Assembly: GCA_035998445.1 (NCBI GenBank)
Contig: DASYHQ010000056.1
Location: forward strand, 1 to 64,000
From: Tepidisphaeraceae bacterium
GTDB lineage: Bacteria; Planctomycetota; Phycisphaerae; Tepidisphaerales; Tepidisphaeraceae
DNA: 64,000 nucleotides
Direction of reading: 5' to 3'
Position 1 is the stretch's first letter. Each line of letters begins with the position of its first letter. A model generated the notes under the pieces. It ran no database searches and was not told the DNA's origin. It saw only the letters and a program-made list of their open reading frames with translations. The position numbers and the translations under genes were made by a program. Positions 1-8,124 of this stretch are shown here, one piece after another.

Positions 1-210
1 TTCCCGCGCTACCTTCGGATCTCGCGGCTCCATTCGGATCTGCACGCACACGTATGGGAACGTGAAGATGAAGACGCTTGCAATGCCGATCGCCAGCCCC
101 AGCACACCCCCGACCAGTGCCCACCCGATGCCGTATTGCCATCCCGTCGCGGCTCCGACCACAGAGCCGAGCGCCGTGCAGACGAGGATGCTGGCATAGA
201 ACAGGTTCAT
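1..210 (-). CDS. Small membrane protein, cut by the left edge of the window
   Basis: Seventy codons run open from an ATG at 210 to base 1 with no stop, so the C-terminus lies outside the window. The protein begins MNLFYASILVCTALGSVVGA and continues as two hydrophobic stretches joined by a short GWQYGIGW turn, then a polar tail (VQIRMEPRDPKVARE). Two transmembrane helices are therefore likely; no family is recognised. The start lies 10 nt after a GTTATGC box that ends an attC-like site, the usual arrangement for the first gene of an integron cassette. Function unknown; the reading frame is well supported by its hydrophobic pattern. Confidence 0.6.
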   Translation of the reverse strand, partial: MNLFYASILVCTALGSVVGAATGWQYGIGWALVGGVLGLAIGIASVFIFTFPYVCVQIRMEPRDPKVARE

Positions 211-220
211 CGCCCCCGCA

Positions 221-320
221 GCATAACGGACCGACGTTCAATGGCCGGCCCGGCACCGACCAAACCTAAGACAACGAGGACCGTTCCGCCGGGCCGGTCC
301 ATTCCAGCGGCTGGTTATTC
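221..320 (-). mobile_element. attC-like integron recombination site 1
   Basis: Read on the minus strand, the site starts with GAATAAC and ends with GTTATGC, matching the inverse-core/core pair of attC sites (RYYYAAC...GTTRRRY) with small deviations. Between them lie complementary arms, ATGGACCGGCCCGGC and GCCGGGCCGGCCAT, with an unpaired base, around a loop of about 33 nt. The TAA stop of the preceding gene (315-653) lies inside the first box. Two similar sites follow at 667-757 and 1280-1380. Confidence 0.7.
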
Positions 321-653
321 GGCTGCCGAGCGGCCGTCGACTTTGAGCAGAAATGGTTTGCCAGATTCGCGCGGCCGCCAACCATAGGACAACGCGGCTC
401 GGACCAGTCGTTCTGCATCTTTCGGGCTAACGGGCCGCTTCAGCGTTCGGCCCATGTAGAACTTCGACTCCTGCTCGGGAACTCGCTCGCCGAACAATCC
501 GGTGACACAAAGGCGCGAGCCGTTCTTCTCGGCATGCTGGACGATGAGGGACAGCGCGACGCGACCATTCGTATCGCTCGCGGCTTCGGAAACGACGTAC
601 CGGAACCGTTCGCCGTCGATCGTGAGGTTGTTACTGCCCGTGTGTTTGAGCAC
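315..653 (-). CDS. Hypothetical protein in an attC-bounded cassette
   Basis: A 112-residue soluble protein of unknown family. The GTG start at 653 follows a GAGG ribosome-binding sequence and lies 14 nt after the GTTAGTC box of attC-like site 2. Its TAA stop lies inside the first box of site 1, so the gene fills its cassette exactly. The sequence is mixed alpha/beta in character, with a conserved-looking tail (YGWRPRESGKPFLLKVDGR) and no signal peptide or membrane segment. No function can be assigned. Confidence 0.6.
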   Translation of the reverse strand: MLKHTGSNNLTIDGERFRYVVSEAASDTNGRVALSLIVQHAEKNGSRLCVTGLFGERVPEQESKFYMGRTLKRPVSPKDAERLVRAALSYGWRPRESGKPFLLKVDGRSAAE

Positions 654-666
654 CGATGCCTCAGCC

Positions 667-757
667 GACTAACGGACAGACATTCACTGGCCGGCCCGGC
701 GCCGACCACGCTTGCGGATCACGAGGACCGTTCTGCCGGGCCGGTCCAGTGCAATAG
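667..757 (-). mobile_element. attC-like site 2, one end lost
   Basis: The minus strand shows the core box GTTAGTC and the arms CACTGGACCGGCCCGGC / GCCGGGCCGGCCAGTG, as in sites 1 and 3. The opposite box is missing. Homology to site 3 stops at the ATTGCACTGG segment, exactly where the repeat starting with GGAAAAGGGACATCC begins. The site was probably cut by insertion or deletion involving that repeat. Confidence 0.6.
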
Positions 758-929
758 GCGAGGAAAAGGGACATCCAGAATATCCACACAGGATCGTTGA
801 CGGGCCAACACCGCGAACGGATATTCTGGATGTCCCCTTTTCTGGTCCGTCCGAATCAAAGACTCCCGACCCCTTATCTATCACCCGACCCCTTATCTAT
901 CACCCCTCACCCTGGATGTCCCCTTTTCC
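758..929. repeat. Palindromic repeat block (GGGACATCC / GGGGTCGGGAGTC type)
   Basis: Contains inverted copies of GGAAAAGGGACATCCAGAAT (about 762-785 and 819-843), two copies of a CGACCCCTTATCTATCACC unit (875-904), and another CCTGGATGTCCCCTTTTCCT copy ending at 930. Related pieces occur at 2319-2338 and 3653-3710. Such motifs are commonly found near REP-associated tyrosine transposases. No gene is seen here. Confidence 0.6.
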
Positions 930-1262
930 TCACCCTGCAGCTGGTGGCGATTCGACGACTGGGAATCCTTTGCCAGCCGACCGCCGCCGCCGCCGCAGCA
1001 ATTTGATCACGAGCCAAGTGACGCAGACGATGATTGAAACTGCCATCGGGAAGACGATGGATACGCCGTTGAGGATGAAGTTGTACCGGCCCACGAGCAG
1101 CGTGACTTCAGGCGTTTGATCCCCGTACGAGATGTCGAACGAGAACCATTTCGGTTGCCCCGCGTCCCATTCAACCGACGGGCGCAATACCCAGACCGCG
1201 ACCAGCAGCAGAAACAGAACGGCGGCTATGGCCGCAATTGCATCCAAGGCGCGACGGAGCAT
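930..1262 (-). CDS. Two-helix membrane protein in the cassette array
   Basis: A 110-residue protein starting MLRRALDAIAAIAAVLFLLL. One hydrophobic helix is at residues 6-24 and another near 70-92 (VSIVFPMAVSIIVCVTWLV), followed by a basic KLLRRRRR stretch that should stay cytoplasmic. I prefer this ATG to upstream frame-open codons because those lie inside attC-like site 3. The start is 17 nt after the GTTAGCT box of that site. The TGA stop coincides with the edge of a repeat copy (GGAAAAGGGGACATCC), so the original C-terminus may have been replaced. No family recognised. Confidence 0.55.
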   Translation of the reverse strand: MLRRALDAIAAIAAVLFLLLVAVWVLRPSVEWDAGQPKWFSFDISYGDQTPEVTLLVGRYNFILNGVSIVFPMAVSIIVCVTWLVIKLLRRRRRSAGKGFPVVESPPAAG

Positions 1263-1279
1263 CGGAGCTTCCCTCTGCA

Positions 1280-1380
1280 AGCTAACGGATCGACGTTCAG
1301 CGGCCGGGCGGGCACCGGACGCACTATCAAACCACGAGGACCGCGACGCCCGCCCGGTCCGCTGCAATGGGTGGTTATCT
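1280..1380 (-). mobile_element. attC-like integron recombination site 3
   Basis: The clearest site of the three. On the minus strand it runs from AGATAAC to GTTAGCT, with arms AGCGGACCGGGCGGGC and GCCCGCCCGGCCGCT. One unpaired base interrupts the helix, as expected of attC, and the variable loop is about 35 nt. The upstream gene stops at the TAA within AGATAAC, and the next start codon lies 17 nt beyond GTTAGCT. Confidence 0.72.
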
Positions 1381-1767
1381 GCCGGCCGGGCCGCCGAAAG
1401 TCTGGTTGAACGAGCCTGCCATGACCATGTCTCTTGTGAGCAGAAGACAACCGAGGCCCACGCACATGACGAACAGGTGGGACAGCGTCGTCACGACGCG
1501 AGATTGGAGTCGCGTTTGAACGGCGACACAAGCCGCCGCGACGGAGATCGGCACGACCGCAAATACGAGCGCCGGGGTCGCGAGCAGCGCCCGCATGCCG
1601 AGCGGCAGCAAGTGTGTCTTGCCCCGTGTCAGCATCTCTACGCGGCCCTGAGACTGCCACAGCTGCCAGCACACGGCGCAGGCAATTATTGTTGCAGCCA
1701 CCAGCGCTGCCCAACTCAGCCAATGGAGAAACCGCTCTTCCACTTCAGTAACACGTTCGATGCTCAC
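1375..1767 (-). CDS. Three-helix membrane protein in the cassette array
   Basis: A 130-residue protein. The GTG start at 1767 gives VSIERVTEVEERFLHWLS and is preceded by GGGGAGG; the longer upstream frame has no membrane-protein character. Hydrophobic helices are near residues 19-37 (LVAATIIACAVCWQLW), 58-80 (PALVFAVVPISVAAACVAV) and 92-110 (LFVMCVGLGCLLL). The stop TAA sits inside the first box of attC-like site 3. A GTTATCT core-like heptamer (1781-1787) lies upstream, but no matching palindrome follows it. Function unknown. Confidence 0.6.
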   Translation of the reverse strand: MSIERVTEVEERFLHWLSWAALVAATIIACAVCWQLWQSQGRVEMLTRGKTHLLPLGMRALLATPALVFAVVPISVAAACVAVQTRLQSRVVTTLSHLFVMCVGLGCLLLTRDMVMAGSFNQTFGGPAGR

Positions 1768-1869
1768 AGGCCTCCCCGGCAGATAACTAGTGATTGACCT
1801 GACCGGCGCGCGCCGAACATCGTGCCGCGGTCGGCTATTAGGCGCACGCGGCAACTGGCGGTCAAGCGG

Positions 1870-2335
1870 GGGGTTAGGGGCGGGTGGCATGGCCACGCAG
1901 TGGGGGGTCGCGGGAGCGTCGGGTCGAGGTCCCGCGTGGCCATGTCCTTCCTGCTGACCTCAGGCATGGCCACGCTCGGACGGCCTCGTCCGACTGACGC
2001 CAAACGCAGGCGTGGCCATGGCACCCGGCGGTCACGCCAGTTCCGCCTCCGGTAAGACGAAGGTGACGCACATCGAATCCGAGTAATCGATCTGCGTCAC
2101 CTTTTCCCTCCGCGTCACCTTTTCCGTCTCCGACGATCTCCCGAGCGCGTGGCCATGCCACCCGCCGACTAGACGTCCGTCATCGGAGACGGCGCGTCCG
2201 TCATCGGAGACGGCGCGTCCGTCATGGGGGTTATTCGGACGTGGGGTGCGGCGGATCAGGCGTGATGTGCGAATAATGCGGGTGGGACGTGGACGCGGGG
2301 CGGCGGGGTGTGCGGGCGAGGAAAAGGGGACATCC
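1870..2335. repeat. Repeat-filled intergenic region with REP-like and tandem units
   Basis: Holds REP-like palindromes built on GTGGCATGGCCACGC (1883, 1930-1975, 2010-2020, 2145-2160), two copies of GCGTCACCTTTTCC (2093-2125), and 2.5 tandem copies of a 21-bp unit GTCCGTCATCGGAGACGGCGC at 2175-2225. Open frames across it have no protein-like composition. No gene is supported. Confidence 0.5.
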
Positions 2336-2337
2336 AG

Positions 2338-2547
2338 GGCGAGACGTACTCGAGCGATCCGGGCGACTGGGAATTCGCCGGCGCCGCCACGCGGGCGAAC
2401 TTCACGTTCACGCTGCCCGAGGGCATCGCGCCCGGCACGACCGTGTGGACGTGCGCCGCATGGGTGAGCCGCCGCCAGCAGGCGGGGATGCTCAGTTTGC
2501 CGGCATCCACCCGCGTGCAGTTCGGCGGCGTGCAGAAGGCGGCGTGA
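2338..2547 (+). pseudogene. C-terminal remnant of an unknown protein
   Basis: About 69 codons read GETYSSDPGDWEFAG...LPEGIAPGTTVWTCAAWV...LPASTRVQFGGVQKAA, with the alternating hydrophobic pattern of a beta-sandwich protein. The frame enters directly from the GGGGACATCCAG repeat and has no credible start of its own. I read it as the 3' end of a larger gene whose 5' part was removed at the repeat junction. Confidence 0.4.
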
Positions 2548-2582
2548 GGGCGTGACGATTACCGTGCCACCGTGACGCGTGA

Positions 2583-2690
2583 GCCAGTTGCCACAGGTCG
2601 CGGTACGCCGAGACCTGTGGCCTTCGTCTTTGTCCGGCGAATTAGCCACAGGTCTGCGAGTACGCCGACCTGTGGCACCCGGCTGGAAGC
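2583..2690. repeat. REP-like hairpins (CCACAGGTC / GACCTGTGG)
   Basis: Two imperfect hairpins with CCACAGGTC...GACCTGTGG arms (2589-2623 and 2648-2677). They end in GGCACCCGGC, the terminal motif shared with the GGTGCCACGG family at 2951 and around the transposase gene at 27089. They lie directly downstream of the gene at 2690-2914. Confidence 0.5.
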
Positions 2691-2914
2691 TAGCGGTCGC
2701 GCAAGAGCAATGGCAGCACAATCGCACCAAGCCCAAAAAAGACGAGGGCGAAGCAATCGATATCCTCTTGGAACTTCATGGCGTCCCCGGCAAACGTTGC
2801 GGAGATGCCCGCGCATGAGAAGAAGACCGCGTAGGGCAAGAAGTTGATCCGACTTCGGGAAGGTCGCGGGTTCGGCGATTCGTAATCGAGCGGGTTACGC
2901 TGCATAACAGACAT
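2690..2914 (-). CDS. Small two-helix membrane protein
   Basis: A 74-residue protein from the ATG at 2914 (MSVMQRNPLDYE); an internal ATG at 2905 is also possible. After a basic, polar N-terminus come two hydrophobic segments, INFLPYAVFFSCAGISATFAG and CFALVFFGLGAIVLPLLL, ending in a charged RDR. The polar linker carries KFQEDID. The longer upstream frame runs through a REP element and is not credible. It lies in the run of small minus-strand membrane genes but has no full attC site beside it. Function unknown. Confidence 0.5.
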   Translation of the reverse strand: MSVMQRNPLDYESPNPRPSRSRINFLPYAVFFSCAGISATFAGDAMKFQEDIDCFALVFFGLGAIVLPLLLRDR

Positions 2915-2950
2915 CTCGTGCGCACAGTAAACGCTTTCCACGGCGAGCGG

Positions 2951-3041
2951 CCGGGTGCCACGGTACGGTACTCCGTGCCGTGCTTGGGGTCGATGGCACG
3001 TCGCGCACGGCACGGCGAGTACGCCGTACCGTGGCACCCGG
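2951..3041. repeat. REP-type hairpin, GGTGCCACGG family
   Basis: A long imperfect palindrome: CCGGGTGCCACGGTACGGTA at the left and TACCGTGGCACCCGG at the right, with internal CCGTGCCGTG / CACGGCACGG pairing. Four further members flank the transposase gene at 27089-27658, which is the probable mobiliser of this family. Confidence 0.65.
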
Positions 3042-3068
3042 CCGAGACCTGTGGCACCTGGCAGGCGG

Positions 3069-3437
3069 TCACTGGTCGGCGTTGGCGATGGGGTGGACGT
3101 TCTGCACCTCAAACGCCCGGCGCTCCGCGACGGGCGGGCGGTCCACGAAGACGGCTGCGACGAGGGCGCCGATCCCCATGGCGTGGAGGATCGCGAGCCC
3201 GTAAGAGACCATCACAACCGTCTGGCCTTGGATGCCGGCAACGGTGCTCAAGTACGCGCTCAGGGCCGGGCCCGCCCATCCGCATACGAGCATCAGCCCC
3301 AGCCCAATCGCGGCAAGGGCCGCCGCGCGCGGCGCACGCCGCCGCCACCTCGCTGCGAGAATGATCCCGCCGATGAGGACGACGAGTTGAAGCGCGATCG
3401 CCAGGTATGCCAGGATGGCGAACAGGTACGATTGCAT
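3069..3437 (-). CDS. Four-helix membrane protein
   Basis: A 122-residue protein starting MQSYLFAILAYLAIALQLVV. Hydrophobic helices are predicted near residues 4-28, 40-60 (AALAAIGLGLMLVCGWAG), 66-88 and 90-106 (AMGIGALVAAVFV), separated by an arginine-rich loop (AARWRRRAPR). I chose this ATG because the region upstream is polar and unlike a protein start. No signature motif is visible; it is a hypothetical integral membrane protein in the same small-gene cluster. Confidence 0.55.
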   Translation of the reverse strand: MQSYLFAILAYLAIALQLVVLIGGIILAARWRRRAPRAAALAAIGLGLMLVCGWAGPALSAYLSTVAGIQGQTVVMVSYGLAILHAMGIGALVAAVFVDRPPVAERRAFEVQNVHPIANADQ

Positions 3438-3579
3438 GAGGACCCGTCCGATCAGCGAGAGGGTTGACGCATCTGCGCCGCACCGCCGTTGATTATCCCG
3501 TGCGCGTTCCATGCGACGGAAGGCACGGGCGGGCAAGCCGCCCGTGGCACCCAGGTTGAACGCGTTCCGGTGCTGGTTA

Positions 3580-3642
3580 ATCCAGCAGGTTCAGCGTGCT
3601 GAACTCGCCGCTTTCGAGGAACTCCAAGGACGCCCCGCCGCC
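3580..3642 (-). pseudogene. Relic of a second pgk 3' end
   Basis: Read on the minus strand, this encodes [20 protein letters not shown] plus D and a TAA stop, the same C-terminus as pgk (4079-5260). All nucleotide differences in this stretch are synonymous, including an AGC/TCC serine swap and TAG/TAA. Homology ends abruptly at a GGGGTCGGGAGTC repeat. It is therefore the tail of a diverged, once-functional pgk, separated from the present pgk end by about 440 bp that carry one small gene. Confidence 0.65.
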
Positions 3643-3650
3643 GGGAGGCA

Positions 3651-3730
3651 TAAAGGGGTCGGGAGTCATTGTTCCACCGCATTAAAGACTCCCGCCCCCT
3701 TTATCTCCCCGTGCCGACTTGTGGCACCCG
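3651..3730. repeat. Inverted repeat, AAAGGGGTCGGGAGTC type
   Basis: AAAGGGGTCGGGAGTC (3652-3667) pairs with GACTCCCGCCCCCTTT (3687-3702) across a short loop. GGCACCCGGC then borders the next gene. It resembles the block at 758-929. Confidence 0.5.
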
Positions 3731-3731
3731 G

Positions 3732-4022
3732 CTACTTGACCATAAGTCGGTACCAAGCCACGTACAACCCGCGCGCCACGATCAAGCCGAGACCGATGCA
3801 GAACAAGAACGCAGCCCACCAAACCGCAGTAAATGTGGTGACGCGAATCGTCGCGATTTGGCCGCCGTGCTTCAGGTGGCGGGCCACATCGGGGAAAATC
3901 ATGGTGGCGACCACATCGGCAAAGTCGCGGCCAACGTAGCAGAAGACCACCATAGACAGGATGAGGAACGCAAAGCCGACGACGTCGTCGGAGGACTTGG
4001 TTGGTTCGGGAGTACGTTCCAT
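3732..4022 (-). CDS. Small membrane protein downstream of pgk
   Basis: A 96-residue protein from the ATG at 4022 (MERTPEPTKSSDDVVGFAF). A GTG at 4079 would lengthen it and overlap the pgk stop, but the ATG is preceded by AGGGTTGATGTG and is preferred. One hydrophobic helix is at residues 13-32 (VVGFAFLILSMVVFCYVG) and a second near 66-88 (AVWWAAFLFCIGLGLIVARG). The gene lies between the pgk 3' end and a second, relic pgk 3' end, so it may have arrived with that rearrangement. Function unknown. Confidence 0.55.
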   Translation of the reverse strand: MERTPEPTKSSDDVVGFAFLILSMVVFCYVGRDFADVVATMIFPDVARHLKHGGQIATIRVTTFTAVWWAAFLFCIGLGLIVARGLYVAWYRLMVK

Positions 4023-4078
4023 CACATCAACCCTGCAAATCAAGGCGATAGGCGAGGACGCCACGTCGCCCGGCTTCA

Positions 4079-5260
<1,182 letters not shown>

Positions 5261-5444
5261 TTTGATATCTCCGAGAGTGTTTTACCTAAGCGCGGCGATG
5301 CTACGGGGCGGGCGGGGCAAGTCAAGTTAAGGCGGGGTGAGGATGGGGTGAAGGGGTGAAAGTGGAAATCGCCTTGTCACCGCTTCACCTTGCCCCTATC
5401 TCTCCGCGACGCGCTGAACGACAATGGTCGCAACAGGAGCAGAC

Positions 5445-5651
5445 ATGGCGACTCTCGATGAATTGCTGCCGTTGATCGATGCGCTGTCGGCCGATGAGAA
5501 GCGGGCGCTGGCGGAACATTTGTCGCGCACGGCCGCGGGAAAGCCGGCGGAGAAGGCGCCGGCGAAGAAACGCGTCATTACGCATCCCAGCGGGCGGGGT
5601 GGTGCGCCGATGGCGCGGATCGTGATGCCGAACAAGCGGCCGGGGAAGTAA
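5445..5651 (+). CDS. Small hypothetical protein, helical N-terminus
   Basis: A 68-residue protein starting MATLDELLPLIDALSADEKR, with an AGGAGC ribosome-binding site 6 nt upstream. An in-frame upstream ATG at 5424 is less well placed. The first 30 residues form an amphipathic helix resembling the N-terminus of small addiction-module proteins (DELLPLI..LSADEKRALAEHL). The C-terminal half is basic and proline/glycine rich (KKRVITHPSGRGGAPMARIV). No toxin partner is seen beside it. The similarity is too short for a family call. Confidence 0.55.
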   Translation: MATLDELLPLIDALSADEKRALAEHLSRTAAGKPAEKAPAKKRVITHPSGRGGAPMARIVMPNKRPGK

Positions 5652-5674
5652 CAGGTTGGGGCGGCTTCATCGGG

Positions 5675-6115
5675 TTCCCTCTCCCTCCGGGCGAAGGTCA
5701 GGGTGAGGGCGGGTGTTGCGGGAGAGCGTCGACTAAGCACGCGTTGTCCCACGTTCGGGTCCTCACCCCGGCCCTCTCCCGGCGGGATAGGGAGAGACTT
5801 GCGGACCAAGTAAAAGTTCACCTGCATTCCTTCGTGTCCGCCTTTGCGTTCTTCGCGCCTTTGTGGCTCCCTGTAATTGGGTCGCGGCTCCGCCGCGTGG
5901 CAAAGACAGAAGACAGAAGAGACACAGGCAAGAATGCCTGTGCCACAGAAGAGAGGCAGAGAGAATACGGGGGAAACGAAGACGGGGGGAGAGACAGGCA
6001 GGAATGCCTGTCCTACAGAAGAGGTGGTTCGACAGGGTCGGACCGCCTTCCCCCTCCGCACTCCGCAATCCCCCCTCCACTTCCACCGTTCCTTCCCCTC
6101 CGCCGCCGTCGGGCT
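5675..6115. repeat. Intergenic REP cluster upstream of hisI
   Basis: No gene seen. In order: CCCTCTCCCTCCGGGCG...CCCGGCGGGATAGGGAG-type inverted repeats (5683-5800), a CTTCGCGCCTTTGTGGCTCC unit (5845-5870), and a REP pair GACACAGGCAAGAATGCCTG (5929) and GACAGGCAGGAATGCCTGTC (5994), each ending in CACAGAAGA or TACAGAAGA. Their reverse complements show GTGG or GTAG followed by a palindrome, the classical REP layout. Confidence 0.6.
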
Positions 6116-6127
6116 TAAACTTCAGGC

Positions 6128-6514
6128 ATGGACCCCCTGCTAGACACGCTGAAGTACGATGCGAACGGCCTGATCCCCGCGATCATCCAGGATCACGCGA
6201 CCGGCCAGGTGCTGATGTTCGCGTTTATGAACCGCGTTTCGCTCGAGAAGACGATCGAGACCGGCCAGACGCACTTCTTCTCGCGCAGCCGAAACAAGCT
6301 GTGGCTGAAGGGCGAAAGCAGCGGCCACACGCAGGACGTGAAGTCGATCGCGACCGATTGCGATAAGGACGTCGTCCTGATTAAGGTCGAACAGCACGGG
6401 GCGGCGTGCCACGACGGGTACTACTCCTGCTTCTATCGCCAGCATGAGAAAGAGGGCGATTGGAAGATCATTGGCACGAAGGTGTTCGACCCGGAGAAGG
6501 TGTATACGAAGTAA
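6128..6514 (+). CDS. hisI: Phosphoribosyl-AMP cyclohydrolase
   Basis: Third step of histidine biosynthesis: opens the purine ring of phosphoribosyl-AMP to give ProFAR. The 128 residues cover the single cyclohydrolase domain without a HisE fusion. Diagnostic motifs are VLMFAFMN near the N-terminus, [19 protein letters not shown], the metal-binding DCDKDVVL segment, and the zinc ligands in [15 protein letters not shown]. The ATG directly follows the repeat cluster, so any promoter must lie in or before those repeats. No other his genes are in the window. Confidence 0.95.
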   Translation: MDPLLDTLKYDANGLIPAIIQDHATGQVLMFAFMNRVSLEKTIETGQTHFFSRSRNKLWLKGESSGHTQDVKSIATDCDKDVVLIKVEQHGAACHDGYYSCFYRQHEKEGDWKIIGTKVFDPEKVYTK

Positions 6515-6526
6515 GGGCGCGACCCT

Positions 6527-6722
6527 CCGGCCCCTCTCCCGGTACTCCGGGAGAGGCTGGGTGAGGGTGATTCGAATGACTAGCGAAACAAGAATGACCA
6601 ATGACAAAATCCGAATGACCAATGAATGACCAAGCACCAATGTCCAGATGAAAACCGCGTTCATCGGTCATTGGTCATTGGGGCTTGATTGGTCATTCGG
6701 GTTTGGTCATTGGTCATTTATC
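6527..6722. repeat. Repeats between hisI and the TrkH-like gene
   Basis: A CCCCTCTCCCGGTACTCCGG hairpin (GGTACTCC type, 6531-6570) is followed by short direct repeats of GAATGACCAATGA and its inverted form TCATTGGTCATT (6574-6720). The same units recur at 23575-23620 and 43380-43420. No coding potential. Confidence 0.6.
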
Positions 6723-6737
6723 GGCACCCCCTCACCC

Positions 6738-7931
6738 ATGTCTTCCTCCGCCGATTCCAACCACGACCTGCCGCTTGCCGCCGGCCGCGATGGGGCGTCG
6801 CTGGTGTTGCCGTGGCTGACGGCGGCGTGGTTGGTGTCAATCGTGTTCGGCGCGGTGCTGCTGCCGCTCGTCGGTTCGCCGGCGGGCAACGAGATGACGC
6901 TCGACCGGGCGTTGTTCGTCGCCACCAACGCCGCCACGCTGACCGGGTTCGGTGGCGCGGGGATGGATACGCTGAACGTCATCGGCCGCAACGTGCTGCT
7001 GATGCTGACGGCCGGGGGCACGATCTACACGCTGACCGTCGGTGGCACGCTGCTGTCTCGCATCCTGCGCCTGCCGTACACCGCGTGGGACCTCTTCTGG
7101 GTCGCCGCGATGGCGGTTGGGGCGATCTTCCTGCTGGTGACGATCGCCACCCCCAGCCGATCGGTCGAGCTGATGCAACAGCTGTCGCTCGGCGGTTTAG
7201 GTAACTCTGGATTGATCGTCGGTGGGCGGCCACCCGCGGTCGACCGGCCGATCGTTCACCTTATCGTATTGCCGCTGGCGGTACTTGGCGGCCTTGGTTT
7301 GCCGGTGCTGCTGAACTTATGGCACGCACTGCGCCGCCGCGAGGCGGTTCACCCGTACGTAAGTCTCGTGTTGCGCCTGACGGCCGGCGCGTACCTGCTG
7401 GGCTTTGCGATCATCTTCGCCTGCCACCTGCTCGACGGGCGGATGGGCACGTCGATGGTCGTGTCGTCGTCGGTGGCGTCGCTGGACGCGCGATCGCTGG
7501 GGATGGGGTTCGAGTCGATCTCGAATTGGCCGCGGACGGTGCCATGGGTGCTCATGCCACTGATGATCCTCGGCGCAGCGCCCGGCGGCACCGCCGGTGG
7601 CATCACGCTGCTGGCGCCGGTGCTGCTGTGGATTGGCCTGCGTCGCACGTTCTCCGGCGAGTCAGCCGGGCGAGCATTCGGCATCGCCTGCGTGTGGCTG
7701 GTGATCTATACCGTCGCCCTCAGTCTGACGACGCTCGGCCTGGTCGCGACCACGCCGCAGGTCGGGGGCGATCGATTGCTGTTCATGGCCGTCAGCGCCG
7801 TGGGCACGGTTGGGCTGTCACACGAACCGGTTTCGATCGTCGGCCCGCCGCTGCACGTGCTGACCCTGGCGATGCTGTTCGGACGATTGGCGCCGTTAGC
7901 GGTGATGGCTTGGCTGGATGATCGCGATTGA
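6738..7931 (+). CDS. TrkH-family potassium transporter subunit
   Basis: A polytopic inner-membrane protein of about 397 residues. Four pore-loop signatures typical of TrkH/KtrB are visible: TLTGFGGAG, LGGLGNSGL, SLDARSLGMGF and AVGTVGLS. An APGGTAGGI motif precedes the last repeat, so it should conduct K+ (or Na+). I place the start at the ATG at 6738 (MSSSADSNHDLPLAAG), because the frame upstream encodes only GGTCATTGG repeat sequence. TrkH-type proteins normally work with a cytoplasmic RCK subunit (TrkA/KtrA), and none is encoded here. It is shorter than the usual 450-480 residues, with a compact N-terminus. Confidence 0.85.
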   Translation: MSSSADSNHDLPLAAGRDGASLVLPWLTAAWLVSIVFGAVLLPLVGSPAGNEMTLDRALFVATNAATLTGFGGAGMDTLNVIGRNVLLMLTAGGTIYTLTVGGTLLSRILRLPYTAWDLFWVAAMAVGAIFLLVTIATPSRSVELMQQLSLGGLGNSGLIVGGRPPAVDRPIVHLIVLPLAVLGGLGLPVLLNLWHALRRREAVHPYVSLVLRLTAGAYLLGFAIIFACHLLDGRMGTSMVVSSSVASLDARSLGMGFESISNWPRTVPWVLMPLMILGAAPGGTAGGITLLAPVLLWIGLRRTFSGESAGRAFGIACVWLVIYTVALSLTTLGLVATTPQVGGDRLLFMAVSAVGTVGLSHEPVSIVGPPLHVLTLAMLFGRLAPLAVMAWLDDRD

Positions 7932-7965
7932 TGTGCGGCTTGGGGTCGCGGCGTACGCCCTCCAC

Positions 7966-8103
7966 CCGTGGCATGGGCGTCTCGCCCATGCATGTGGCTG
8001 GAACGAGTGTCGCTATTGATAGCAAATAGCGCCAACGAAGCGGCAACTAACTAAACAAGTCTTTCGGCCTCAACGCGGTCATGGGCGAGACGCCCATGCT
8101 ACG
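7966..8103. repeat. REPIN-like element, family A, copy 1 (138 bp)
   Basis: Conserved ends CCGTGGCATGGGCGTCTCGC and, inverted, GCGAGACGCCCATGCTACG. Each end is a GTGG tetranucleotide followed by a CATGGGCG/CGCCCATG palindrome. The interior (about 86 bp) contains a GCTATT...AATAGC hairpin and is unrelated to the interiors of the other copies. It lies between convergent genes. Confidence 0.75.
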
Positions 8104-8124
8104 TTCGGATGCGGATCAACCGAT

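Noticed and set aside
2173-2225. Possible CRISPR-like array of 21-bp units
   Set aside because: The units are directly adjacent with no spacers, only 2.5 copies, and no cas gene is in the window.
2032-2736. 234-codon minus-strand frame
   Set aside because: It passes through tandem and REP-like repeats and has no hydrophobic core or ribosome-binding site.
2902-2908. Isolated GCATAAC heptamer, as in attC core boxes
   Set aside because: No paired arms or second box follow within 150 bp; it is probably chance or too eroded to call a site.
5396-6061. 221-codon frame upstream of hisI
   Set aside because: It translates GTAG/GTGG REP units and hairpins; the same peptide words recur wherever these repeats occur.
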